Of a stretch of DNA of 64,000 nucleotides, positions 10,363-19,719 are shown piece by piece. Made by a program: the position numbers and the translations under genes. The notes below the pieces were generated by a model that saw only the letters and a list, made by a program, of their open reading frames with translations, searched no databases and was not told the DNA's origin. Each line of letters starts with the position of its first letter. The first letter of the stretch is position 1. Location of the stretch: positions 8,820,675-8,884,674 of the forward strand of contig NC_087078.1 in the NCBI RefSeq assembly GCF_026151205.1, in the 5' to 3' direction. Source of the DNA: Bolinopsis microptera. Lineage: Eukaryota > Ctenophora > Tentaculata > Lobata > Bolinopsidae.

Positions 10363-13300
10363 CCCCCCCGGAAAAAATCGAACCCCAGAAAAAAGATAAG
10401 CCCCCTAGTCCCCATGGTCGCCTGGTAACTGGGCTGTGTTTATGACTGCAGTCAGTCAAAGATTTGAACTGTGGATTAGTAAATATCTGTCATTAAATCC
10501 AAGCAAACATTCTAGAAGACTTCTATAAATAGTCAATAGTGTCCCCTAGACCGTAGGAAATGTAAAAATCTTAAGACGATGAGGCCTGAGTAAGTCGTAA
10601 ATTCTGATTGGAGAATGCAGATTGCTGTTGTGAAGTTACCAAATTTACGTGAGTACTTGATTCTTTTCAATCCCAGTTTATTGCTGTCCTACAAATTTCT
10701 TTAATGCCAAATGTCGTCTAAAACACCCTGTTTCGAAAAAATTTTCCGGGGGGCTGCGCCCCCCTAGCCCCCGCCAAGGGGCTCCGCCAAGGGGCTCCGC
10801 CAAGGGGCTCCGCCCCTGGACACCGCTGGGGGCTGCGCCCCCAGACCCCTGCCACAGCTTGCTCGCTTCGCTCGCTGCGCAGCTGGATTGGACGCGTCGG
10901 CTCGCTTCGCTCGCCAACAGCCCCCCTCAAAGAAAAATCCTGGCTACGTCCCTGTTCCGGGCCCTAAAAAAGTAAAATTGAGAATCTGGAATCTGCCATG
11001 AAAAATCTTTGAACCGCGCGAATACAAAGACTTTTTATGCGAGCGAAGCGAGCGGGCCACAGAAAACGAAAAAATTGAGAATGTAGGAAATTTAAATTTT
11101 TTTGGATATGGGCTTGACGGATATTTTGGTACAGAAAGCCTGAAAACAAAAATTACCACTTTTTGACTTTCAAAATTTATAAAAACGCAGCTTTTAAAGA
11201 TACGATATCAAGATTTTACACACATCTTGAACAAGATATGAATAAACTTCGTGCAACATTTCAGCTCGATATCACAAGAAATGATTGACTTATAGCCTCT
11301 CAACAAAACAAATTGTGCTTTTCCGAAAAATGCACGTTAACCAGGAAATGTTTGATTACAGAAATTTGGATTTGTTCGCTTTAAGATGTAACCTTAATGC
11401 CGAAACTTATTCTACATATTGTATACTGTATAGGCTATAGCTTATCAACTTAACATTTATTTTTATTTTTAGCTCACAATAATGGAATAAAACATTTAAT
11501 TTGTATATTTATACTGAAACAACACACACATCAAATGGAAGGAGTGCTACTTCCAATTCAAGGACGGATGGTTCCAGCATGACGGAGGCTGGGCAAAGCC
11601 TACGGGACCCCAGTCGCCTGATGAGAAGAGGGGGTACTCGTCATCCGACCAGATTTATTAGTCAACAGATCATCCATGTTGACCCTGCTTCCAACAAATC
11701 CAATCCAGTAAATTATTGCAAACAGTTTTTACGTTTTGGAACATGGAACGTTCTATCTCTTGTCAGCTCATCTACACAGCTCTACCAACTTAGTAAAAAC
11801 ATTGACCAGTACAGATTGGATCTTTTGGGGATCACCGAGAATCACATGCCTGGATCTGGCACCACTCTACTGGACAATGGCAGTCTACTCATCCATTCCG
11901 GTAGAGTCGACGGGATCAAGAGACAGGGAGTCGGTCTCAGTCTTTCAAAACGAATCAGAAACTCCCTGATATCGTTCACTCCCACATCGGAGCGGGTTTT
12001 AACTGCTAGGCTGCATAGTAAGCAAATCAACATCTCTGTTGTTGTGGCCTATGCTCCAACTGAGGGTGCAGAGGAGAGTGAGAAAGATAAGTTTTATAGG
12101 ACACTCACAGATACATTTGATGGGCTACCTCGTCACGATATCAAGTTACTGCTCGGCGATTTTAATGCAAAAGTAACATCAGGCAGATATGGAAGTGAAG
12201 CGGTCATCGGTGGGGAATCACTCCATAGCTCATCAAATGACAACGGGACAAGACTTGTGGATTTCTGTGCGACGAACCAGCTTGTCATCGGGGGAACTCT
12301 CTTCGAGCACAAGAACATTCACAAGGGAACATGGCGGTCCCCCCAACGGGCTCACCGTCAATCAGATAGATCATATCTGCATCGGAAAGCGGTTTCGTCA
12401 GTCACTTTTTGATGTTAGGGTATGTCGCGGGGCAGACATCGGCTCCGATCATTATCTGGTTCTAGGACTGCTGAAAATCAAACTTCAGTCAGTGACAAAG
12501 ATCAACGCCAACAGGCCCAATGTGCCTGCCATTGAGCGCCTGAGGGATAGTACTACGGTTTTAGAGTACAATGTGGCTCTTCAAAACCGATTTGCAAGTC
12601 TGGATAGTGAGGTCGACCTCGAGGATATGTGGCGTAATCTCAGTCAGACCGTCACTGATGTCTCACTGGAGGTACTAGGCAAAAGACCCCGGAAGGCAAA
12701 GGAGCAACACCTGTCACGGAAGACCAAGGATTTATTGACTCAGCGGGCACAGTTTAAGCGCAAAGACCCAAACTCGGACACTAACAGGTCAGAGTATTCT
12801 AAACTTAATAAGTTAGTCAAGAAAAGCAGCAAGCTAGACGACAATAACTGGGCAGTTAGAGTAGCTACTGATCTTGAGGAAGCAGCGAGCAAAGGTCAGC
12901 AGCGTGAGGTATGGGCAAAGATCAAGAAGATCTCTGGTAAGAACAAGAAGCCTCAAGCATCTTGTGTCCGGGACAAGGACGGTAGGAAGATCACGGATCC
13001 CCAACAGCAGAGGGATAGGTGGAAGGAGCACTTTACTGAACTTCTGAACCCCCCATCATCAAGTGTCAACCTTGCCGACCTTGATACAGTACCACCCCAA
13101 CCCCACTTTAACTCTCTCTCTTGTTCGGATGGACCACCCACCAGAGACGAGATTAGTTATTCCCTGACAAAGCTTAAGAACAACAAAAGCCCAGGAGTGG
13201 ACGGGATAACTAACGAGCAACTGAAGTATGGTGCGAGTGCTCTAGTTGATCAACTAGAGTGTCTATTCAAGAAAGTGTGGGAAGAAGAGACTGTTCCTGA

Positions 13301-16300
13301 AGATTGGTTTAAAGGGTGTGATCATTGTTATTGGGAAGAAAGGAGACACTTCAGTCTGCGGGAACAACAGAGGGATCACCTTAAGGTCTACAGCATCCAA
13401 GCTTTTTCAGATGATTCTTCTTAAGCGGTTACATGCTGGTATGGAGTGTCTCCTCAGGGAGAATCAGTGCGGATTTAGACAGAACCGCTCATGTATTGAT
13501 CAGATTTATTCTCTCCGAACTATTATTCATAACTGTCTTGAGTTTAACATTCCTCTTTACATTAATTTTGTGGATTTCAAGGCAGCGTTCGATTCTATCA
13601 GAAGGGACTTTATTTGGTGCAGTATGAGACACTATGGGCTGCCTGAAAAATATGTCAGAATATTTCAGTCATTTTTTGGGGGTACCATGAGTGCCGTGAG
13701 GGTTAATGGGGAGCTGACAGACTGGTTTGATGTTAACTCAGGCACAGGTCAGGGTGACATTCAAGCACCTCCTGTCTTTAATTTCTGCCTAAACTTTTCT
13801 GCATTTCTGGCTGAGAACAACAAGATCATCAGTCAAGGCGCAGTGCTGCAGAAAGAGATGAAGACGGTCGAGGAAAAGGTCATTCTGGACACCGATTATG
13901 CTGATGACATGGCTATTATGGACAACTCAGGGGAAGGCCTACAGGAATCAACTGATCTATTAGTTCATTACAGCTCCTACGCTGGGCTCAGAATAAATGC
14001 AAAGAAGACCCAATGCATGGCTGTAAGCAAGTGCGCCTCCCAGCGACCTTTCATCAAGGATGATTGTATTGAGCTGTCGGTTGAGGGTGAACCCGTCGAG
14101 CAGGTTAGCAACTTTGTCTACCTGGGTGCAACTATTAGTGGGGATGGGACAATCAACAGAGACCTGGATGTCCGTATCCAGAAGGCTAATGGCGCCTTTC
14201 ATCAGCTCTGGAACATTTGGAATAGCAGAACTATAAAGACTCCAACCAAGATCAGGATCTATAGGGCTGCTGTCCTCACCATCTTGTTGTATGGAGCTGA
14301 AGTCTGGAACACCACCAAAAAGCAGATGAAACGTTTCGAGGTTTTCCATCAAACCTCCTTGAGAAGGATCCTTAGGATTAAATGGTTCTTTCATGTAACC
14401 AACGACGAAGTTCTTAGGAGGGCTGGCATCAAGTCAGTTGAGACTTTCATCAGTGCTGCCAGGCTACGTTGGTATGGACATGTAGTTAGAATGCCAGACT
14501 CTAGACTACCGAGGTTTCTGTTGAACTGGAAGCCAAACTATGGAAAGAGGTCAAGGGGCAGACCCCCGTAAGAACTGGAAGTCCTGCGTACTCGAAGATG
14601 CTGCTAAGTTTACAGGTGTTGAAAACATCGACAACGACACAACAGAAGCTTTGGCTACCAACCGAGTACAGTGGAGACATATGTTACGCCGCCAACGCGA
14701 TGTGTGTGATGCAGGCCACTCCAACGACTAGGAGGAGACCTTACCATGTAACATGTAACATGTATGTATTTATATTTTAGAAAAACACAGAAGTGTCAGC
14801 GTTCCCGATGATGTTAACCCTGGTTTTAGCATTACTTTTCCATTATGGTAAGTTGAACTTAAAGTCTAATGTTACAGTTCAAATATTTAAAAATTCTGAC
14901 CCAAAAGTCCAATATAGGTTATTGCAAAACTTGTATAAAAATTATTCGTAATTGTGGACTTGTCTCAGGACCTCCGGCAGTGAGAGCAGAAAACACGCAG
15001 ATTAATATAAAGAGTTCAGAAGCTAAGAGTCACTATAACAACAGACCGCCCTCTAACGCACATGATGGGGACTACAGTACGTACTACAGCGTGAAAAGTA
15101 ATGCTGCAGGGATTACAGGGAACTTTCTGAAACTCTATCTGGACGGTCTCTACACCATCTCAACAGTGAATGTAACGAATAGACTTGATGGCAGTTCTGA
15201 GACCATTTATAGATTCGGAAATACGATGGTTATGGTTATAACAACAGATGCTACAAGGTCAAGGGCTTCGGGAGAGGTGACGGACTGTGGAACTGTGACA
15301 GGTAGATAAATATCAAACTGAGATTTGGGCTGATTAGTAGATTTCTTTACTTCATAAACGCTTAACGTGGCGTATGTTAACTGACTAAAAATATACAATG
15401 ATCTTTCTACATACAAAATCTATAACTCAATGTATTCACAGCAAATGATTTGCGTTCTGGCAGCAGCCAAGAGAAGCAGACTTACCCGTTCGACTGTAAA
15501 GGTGGTAAAGGCGACACTATCATGATTACGGACACGGACTCCGGGACAACTGGGCACGGAATTTCAGAAGTGAAGGTCTACGGAACATCTTTCCCGAGTA
15601 AGTTAATAATAATAATTCAATTTTAGTACAGGAAAATCCGTCTGAAAAAATCGATCTGCTGACACACGAAGCTTTCAGAGGATTTTTGACGTTTTTGAGT
15701 CTCATTAGGTGCCCTTTGTGGCTGACCAACTTTTCCAAACTTTTCCACGTGGCTTAAGGCCACTTTTTGCCACTTTACCACTTTTTACCACATTTCTTGT
15801 TTGTCGAATATCTTTAGTTGTGAACATCGTAAAAGGTTGCGAATCAATCGAGTGTGTTCATATTATCAGGAAGAAAACTTTTGTTCTAACAATTTTTACG
15901 TCAGATAATAAGTTAATTGGATAAATGTTAAGGAATATGTTTACTCCTTAACCAAGATATCTAATGGGAGAGGGGTGACTATGGGAACTTCTTGTGTCAC
16001 GAAAACTGGACCCTCCTACTCAAGCACTAAATTAAAAGGGTTAGCTTCAGGTAAAAGTAGTTGAACTTACCTTGTATACAGCACCAGCAACTGTAGCACA
16101 GATGTGATCATGACTCAGAGCAGTTCCGTGAGACTTCATAAAATCCAGATTCTGTGTTATGACGTCACCTGGAGGAAACAAATATTAAAGACAAAAGCAT
16201 TATATTGCTGTCTTTGTTATTTAATTATCAATGGTTATTGTTACTATCTTACAGTACTACTAGCTGTTTTTTGTAGTACATGCCCTGCTTCCTTCCATTC

Positions 16301-16935
16301 CTAAACTACCTTACAAGCTCTTCCTCTTTTACACCCTTTTCACTCAGTTCATTTCACTCATTCACTTCATATCTTATTACCACAGTATCTGCCAAAACCA
16401 ACATGGCCCATGTGGAAGGGGGCCTTGACGTTGTTTACCACTTGGCCCTGCATCCCAAGCTGACGGTCGGCCTCCACTCTCTAAAAACATACCTTCAGTG
16501 AAGGCAGATGGTCAACAAATAGCGATGCTAGAGCTTGGTGTGAACAAATCTTGACCTACTTTCACACCTTTGGGACCACTCTCGCAAATGCGAGAGTAAT
16601 GACCCCGGGGAGGCCCCATTGGTTTTAGAAGGTTGCATATTTTAAATTAAAAAAAAAAATTTAAAATCAATAGAAAAAAAAACGGACGTCTTGAAACATT
16701 TATCTTGAAACGCACAATGCCCATATAAGGACCTAACCAGGAATAACACGTAACGCCCATATAAGGACCCAACCAGGAATTGAATAACACGTGATGCCCA
16801 TATAAGGACCTAACCAGGAATAACACGTGATGCCCGTATAAGGACCTAACCAGGAGTAACGATGTGTTGCTCCAACTCTTCTCCCTGTGAAGCTATCACT
16901 CTAGTCCTCTTGTACGGAGCTCGTATTATCTCCAT
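3427..16935 (-). CDS. EXOSC2: Exosome complex subunit RRP4 (EXOSC2)
   Basis: This is a cap subunit of the RNA exosome that binds RNA and helps feed it to the 3'-5' degradation core in nucleus and cytoplasm. Seven exons join in phase to 285 aa (the human protein is 293): 16851-16935, 16071-16168, 6414-6518, 4278-4418, 4062-4151, 3777-3899 and 3427-3642. Family landmarks are the N-terminal HIVTPGD, GEIGDVVVGRITEVQQKKW at the start of the S1 domain, LSSVYLPGNVLRR, RSNKYGKL, and the KH-domain signature VILGNNGFVWVG. The start ATG at 16933-16935 begins MEIIRAPYKRTR. Intron 2 is about 9.5 kb and carries the lectin-like genes and mobile elements. The 5' splice site of exon 1 lies inside a minisatellite. 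A second intact copy of exons 1-2 lies at 24394-24792. Confidence 0.93.
4140..4255. repeat. GTTACTATGGTTAC-type degenerate tandem repeat
   Basis: Repeats of GTTACTATGGTTACTAGCA fill the EXOSC2 intron between exons 4062-4151 and 4278-4418. The same near-palindromic core recurs at 6530-6700, 7390-7445, 19040-19075, 27130-27335 and 34800-35065. Confidence 0.75.
4480..5187 (+). mobile_element. 5'-truncated LINE, ORF2 C-terminus and 3' end
   Basis: The frame 4484-4810 encodes the C-terminal end of a non-LTR retrotransposon ORF2, with FYKGPMLAI, SINIYKN, LLDLQS and the final GLRKSQRT. The same order of motifs occurs in the fragment at 30830-31765. Both share a 3' end containing a CCCCTCGGGG-type hairpin and TGAGTAAACATTGGCTGGTA followed by a GGACCAGTCCCC-type block. 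This copy ends in an (AATC)n tail at 5162-5187. It lies on the plus strand, opposite to EXOSC2, in intron 3. Confidence 0.75.
5793..6260 (-). pseudogene. PD-(D/E)XK-like endonuclease fragment of a retroelement
   Basis: An open minus-strand stretch of about 150 codons contains TRLRPDLVIFSRSAK, then, 14 residues after the RPD, ELTVPSEERI, and later QAEIRAKGWCC, VEVGARGVVAQSL and RKLVRDSGKEAAH-like basic sequence. The RPD-spacer-E/D-TVP pattern is typical of restriction-like endonuclease domains found in some non-LTR retrotransposons and in repetitive gene families of cnidarians and fish. There is no reverse transcriptase next to it, and no start codon or intron can be defended. About 5285-5790 on the same strand holds no recognisable continuation. 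It is probably transposon debris in EXOSC2 intron 3. Confidence 0.5.
6530..6740. repeat. Minisatellite plus duplicated start of EXOSC2 exon 3
   Basis: About nine units of a GTTACTATGGTTACTAGCA type lie immediately before EXOSC2 exon 3. Beyond them, 6698-6740 repeats the first roughly 40 bases of that exon together with its acceptor, with changes that create an in-frame stop. The array therefore lies between a real and a broken copy of the same exon edge. Confidence 0.7.
7131..7350 (+). repeat. Four-unit minisatellite (about 55 bp)
   Basis: Four units of CATCTGGAACTAGATAAATA followed by CGTGAACAGAAAGACTACCC and a C-rich tract precede the orphan lectin-like exon. Confidence 0.85.
7376..7593 (+). 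pseudogene. Orphan F5/8C-like lectin exon
   Basis: This exon is homologous to the third exon of the two lectin-like genes at 14.8 and 23.3 kb: FNCKGSRGDSVLIKD and HSISEVKIFGEPY match FDCKGGKGDTIMITD and HGISEVKVYGTSF. The GACAG acceptor, the split codon phase and a GTGAGT donor at 7571 all agree with the paralogues. No upstream signal-peptide or N-terminal exon is present; a minisatellite occupies that place. The start of the exon is extended by an in-frame minisatellite encoding repeated YGN. If the donor is not used the frame stops at 7593. It is best read as a relic of a third gene in this family. Confidence 0.55.
7600..8267. other. Non-coding interval in EXOSC2 intron 2
   Basis: I see no gene, RNA or clear repeat here. 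AT-rich sequence and short open frames without homology only. Confidence 0.5.
8368..8452. repeat. Long hairpin
   Basis: AATGCTTCCTTTTAAAGTAA plus TGGTAGAAA is followed, after a spacer of about 25 bases, by its near-perfect complement ending TTTAAAAGGAAGCATTTT. The stem is roughly 35-40 bp. Confidence 0.7.
8655..9539 (+). repeat. Pair of direct repeats (about 90 bp)
   Basis: 8655-8752 and about 9439-9539 are nearly identical, both containing TGTCCGGATTTGTCCGAAAT, then CCCTCCCTATTTGCCGGACG and GTAGATGGCCCCTAA. Each is preceded by a C-rich run. They lie within the foldback element. Confidence 0.75.
10302..10930. repeat. Poly-G tract and GC-rich palindromes
   Basis: 10302-10361 is almost pure G, broken only by CC and flanked by a CCCCCCCGG return. 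10742-10930 consists of GGGGGCTGCGCCCCC-type palindromes, three tandem CAAGGGGCTCCGC units and two GCTCGCTTCGCTCGC palindromes. The base composition is completely unlike the surrounding AT-rich intron and suggests inserted DNA. The long proline/arginine frames across it are composition artefacts. Confidence 0.7.
11510..14775 (+). mobile_element. Near-full-length RTE-clade non-LTR retrotransposon
   Basis: The element is about 3.26 kb, typical for RTE. It has one long coding region (endonuclease then reverse transcriptase, no RNase H), a very short 3' UTR, and ends in CATGTAACATGTAACATGTA instead of poly-A. Comparison with copy B shows exactly where it interrupts the lectin gene's 5' flank: copy B reads continuously across the site. 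TATTTATA flanks both ends and may be the target duplication. Confidence 0.85.
11579..14731 (+). pseudogene. RTE endonuclease-reverse transcriptase polyprotein, three frameshifts
   Basis: The apurinic-type endonuclease comes first, with FGTWNVLSL, GITENHM, VVAYAPTEGAE, LLLGDFNAKV, NQIDHICIG and SDHYLVLG in order. The reverse transcriptase follows with KSPGVDGITNE, INFVDFKAAFDSI (motif A), SGTGQGDIQAPP (motif B), DTDYADDMA (catalytic motif C, about 13897-13923) and VSNFVYLGATIS. The C-terminus has the RLRWYGHVVRM box and stops at 14731. The frame is broken at about 12341, 13315 and 14567. Each break is explained by one extra base, and two of the three lie in C runs. Apart from these the coding sequence is open, so the copy is young or the breaks are sequencing errors. 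Confidence 0.85.
14808..15626 (+). CDS. Secreted F5/8C (discoidin/fucolectin)-like lectin, copy A
   Basis: Three exons are seen: 14808-14847 (signal peptide MMLTLVLALLFHY), 14969-15301 and 15442-15597, all with GT-AG introns and split Gly/Ala codons. The mature protein has the galactose-binding-like pattern of F5/8 type C and fucolectin domains: SNAHDGDYSTYYSVK, NFLKLYLDGLYTIS, then FDCKGGKGDTIMIT and GHGISEVKVYG. Such proteins usually bind sugars outside the cell. A GTAAGT follows 15597; if it is not used the protein ends at the TAG at 15624-15626, otherwise a further exon is needed. In this copy the upstream ATG of copy B is a GTG, so translation would start at the second Met. The gene is nested, antisense, in EXOSC2 intron 2, and the RTE element sits just upstream of it. 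Confidence 0.75.
16188..16655. mobile_element. Insertion of about 470 bp specific to copy A
   Basis: Copy B runs straight from ACAAATATTAAAGAC into AAATTTAAAATCAATAG. Copy A has about 470 extra bases here, including a CTCTCGCAAATGCGAGAG hairpin, a CCCCGGGGAGGCCCC block and a 3' A-rich end. It behaves like a short retroposed insertion (SINE or LINE end). It lies in EXOSC2 intron 1. The family is unknown. Confidence 0.6.
16700..16860. repeat. 36-bp minisatellite across the EXOSC2 exon 1 donor, copy A
   Basis: About four units contain, on the gene strand, the last bases of exon 1 plus the donor (CCTG/GTTAGG), then CCTTATATGG, GCAT and CACGTG. Each unit therefore repeats both a 5' splice site and an E-box plus CArG pair, some degenerate. 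The functional junction is at 16851/16850. Confidence 0.8.
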
Positions 16936-17144
16936 GTTTACTTAAATCTAGTGAAGTAGAGGGGATTATACAAGAAACCTTTAGAAGAATAAGCGTTTTA
17001 TTAAACTAATTTAAGTGTAAATAATTTAGTCAAAGGCAATACTTGTAATGCTACTTGGGGGTAGTAAGCTCGGTTTCAATTTTGGTCCTTCTTTGGTTTA
17101 CAACTTATAATCTCAGTTGATAACATGGCTGATGTTTGACTACA

Positions 17145-17172
17145 ATAAACACGTGATGCCCATATAAGGATG
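17145..17172. promoter_or_regulatory. E-box plus CArG module between RAD54L end and EXOSC2 start
   Basis: One copy of CACGTG-4-CCATATAAGG lies about 210-230 bases upstream of the EXOSC2 start codon. The equivalent site in copy B (about 25005) has lost the AAGG end. Confidence 0.4.
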
Positions 17173-17661
17173 AGTTTGTGTTTGACTACCGGAGAATCAA
17201 ACGAGTGAACGTTTTAAAAATATGTTCCGTTTTTAATGTTACAAAATACATAATATTACTTCAAATAATTGCCAGGTTATTCAACGAAATTGCATCTGAA
17301 ATTCAGTCTTCTGAGTTCTGAGGTCAATATTTACAATTAAATAATATCAAATATTTTGGTTTAGAACTCATTAATGATGTCACTCCGGAATAAGTTCATC
17401 AAACAATTTGATGCCAACAAAGACATTTAACATTGGTTGATTGGTTCTATTAAGTCAGCGATAATAATTAATATCTTTAGTCAGCAGTATGATCTATTAA
17501 TTTAATAATTGTTAAAAACAACTTGATAAAATATTTCAAGTCATACTAATAACGTCATACTAATAATAAGTCATACTAATAACGAGGCAAACAACTGAAG
17601 GCTCAACAAAATACAATTAATTATCAACAACAATTTATAAATTAACGTATAAAATAAAACA

Positions 17662-19247
17662 TCAGTTTTTCTCGTGAGATCGCTGATAGAAGACGAAGGA
17701 GACGGCTGTATCCCAGGCTGAGTGTAAAGCAAAGTCCTTTATTTTGTGTTTACTTGTAGTGTGATTCCACTGTGCCACCTGAAATATACCGTTATTTGTA
17801 AGGTAAGTTAAAGCCAATATACCCTGAATATTGGCTTTAATCTGACTGGATATGGTATTATCAATTCACAAAAGCCAGATTATTGTTAATTCCCATAATT
17901 CTTTTTTTTCTGACTTAAGTGAATAATAATTTAAACAAGAGCAGTTCTACAATAAACACGTGATGCCCATATAAGGGTATATGACTAACCGAGCAGTACT
18001 ACACTAAACACGTGATGCCCATATTAGGGTATATATGACTAACCGAGCAGTACTACAATAAACAGTAAACACGTGTTGCCCACATTAGGGTATCGGATAT
18101 GACTAACCGAGCAGTACTACAATAAACACGTGATGCCCATATAAGGGTATATATCTAACCGAGCAGTACTACAATAAACACGTGATGCCCATATAAGGGT
18201 ATATGACTATCCGAGCAGTACTACAATAAACACGTGTTGCCAATATAAGGGTGTAAGACTAACCGAGCAGTACTACAATAAACACGTGATGCCAATATAA
18301 GGGTGTAAGACTAACCGAGCAGTACTACAATAAACACGTGAAGCCCATATAAGTGTGTAAGACTAACCGAGCAGGTGGTGTCAGCTTCCTCAGGAGGTGC
18401 TTTAGTCTGGATATATTGTTAATACACCTCTTACATTGCAGTCTGGAGGGAATGGTATTAGAAACATAGAGTGAGTGATATAAAAAGGAATTATTGATAC
18501 AAATTAAGATGGAAAAGAACACATAGCTAGTAACTGCATAGTGCATACCATTACTGTGTGGCAATGATGAGTTCGAATAATCAATTGTGTTTTAAAATTA
18601 ACAATTTAGATAAAAGATGTTATTATTGATTCTACTGTTGAACTTTTGCGGAGATATAACAACTAACTTATCGTGAGTATCGCTGAGAGTATCTGTCTTG
18701 AGGTTGAACAGTTCCCTAAGTTCCGAGAGAGAAAAGTGTCGCTCCACATTCTCTTCACAGTCCACCACCGCACTGCTCAAACTCTGTAACACAAGGTCAG
18801 CATTCAGCAGCGTGAATTTTCCCCGTGTTTATGTTGTATTTGACAATTAACATTTATTTGGTATTTTATTCAATTGTTCACATGTATGATGTGGTGTTCA
18901 CGTAAAAAGTGTCGTAATTGAGTTTTGAGGTTGAAGTCAGATGCCAATCAAAAGAATCTAAAATACAATCGAAAAGCTGAGATTGCCCTTCAGTCGCACT
19001 GTAAATCCAGGAACAATACTGATCGTTAAGTAACGATTAAAGTAACCATAGTAATTAGTAACCATAGTAACGACCCTAACCTTCTTATGAGTCTGTCTCT
19101 GAAATATCTTCTCCTCGATAGTTCCCGTAGTCAGCAGTCTGTATATAAATACAGGTTTCTTCTGTCCGTCCCTCCAGACTCGTGCCATAGCCTGCTCATC
19201 ATTGGCTGGGTTCCAGTCAGGGTCAAACATCACCAGTCTGTTAGCTC
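17662..19247 (-). pseudogene. Orphan duplicate of the last four RAD54L exons
   Basis: Exons 19081-19247, 18668-18783, 18368-18442 and 17662-17778 match the RAD54L exons of copy B in order, phase and splice sites. The third has two extra bases (ATATATCC against ATATCC), which shifts the frame after CKRCINNI. No upstream RAD54L exons precede this set; the 3.3-kb inverted-repeat element and copy B lie there instead. It is a 3'-end duplicate without a promoter or a start codon. The last exon, ending [10 protein letters not shown], is unchanged. Confidence 0.88.
17945..18375. repeat. 52-bp minisatellite across the RAD54L exon 15 donor, copy A
   Basis: About eight units each contain CACGTGATGCCCATATAAGG and GACTAACCGAGCAG. 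The latter is the complement of the exon 15 end and donor (CTGCTCG/GTTAGTC). Copy B has only two units (about 25765-25875), so the array length differs between duplicates. Confidence 0.88.
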
Positions 19248-19719
19248 CTGTTAGTTATATAATTAGTCAAACATCACCAGTCTGTTAGCTCCTGTTAAAA
19301 TCAGATTTATTTTATTTGTTGTTATCATATAACTGTAGATTAGGCAGTAGTAGGGTTTACTACTTACAGAATTAAATTCTGGCTTGTTTAGTCCTTCACA
19401 GCGAAGGTGGTGCCTTACTCTTGATCAGATTGAGTGACGAGATCAATGATTGAGTGCAGAGATCACTGATTGAGTGCAGAGATCACGTATCCGATGGATT
19501 TTGAAATGGTCATATTGTCATAACTCACCAAAATTTAGAACACTTTTCTTATTCCTGTCATCTTTGAAATTGAATTAGAATGTTTTAAACTTAAGATATG
19601 CCTGCTGAACTACTTTCGGTGAGTCTTAATGCCTGAAAACAGTAAAAGGGGTATAATAGTATCTGTATAGTATAGTATCTGTATAGTATAGAGGGTAAAT
19701 AGTAATGTGAGTATAAGGG

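Larger units (their letters stand above)
8268..11300. repeat. Large imperfect foldback (inverted-repeat) element
   Basis: About 8268-8350 and 11215-11300 are inverted copies (GCTATAAGTCAATCATTTCT and GAGCTGAAATGTTGCACGAA on one side, their complements on the other). Nested inside, 9672-9725 and 11070-11120 are also inverted (GGCCCATATCCAAAAA; GAATGTAGGAAAT). Between them lie poly-C and poly-G tracts, GC-rich palindromes and direct repeats. No transposase frame is visible, so this looks like a non-autonomous, possibly composite, element in EXOSC2 intron 2. Confidence 0.5.
11388..19411. repeat. Segmental duplication, copy A
   Basis: From CCTTAATGCCGAAACTTATT to CCTTCACAGCGAAGGTGG this segment is collinear with copy B (23205-27046). 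It contains the lectin-like gene, EXOSC2 exons 2 and 1 and the last four RAD54L exons. Copy A has three insertions absent from copy B: the RTE element (11510-14775), about 330 bases at 15600-15930, and about 470 bases at 16188-16655. The RTE therefore arrived after the duplication. Confidence 0.9.

Noticed and set aside
10277-10930. Open frames rich in proline, glycine and arginine
   Set aside because: They are produced by poly-G/C tracts and GC palindromes and have no coding signature.
13960-14394. Minus-strand open frame of 144 codons
   Set aside because: It is antisense to the reverse transcriptase of the RTE element.
17662-19247. A second working RAD54 gene
   Set aside because: Only the last four exons are present, one has a frame-shifting 2-base insertion, and there is no promoter or N-terminal part.
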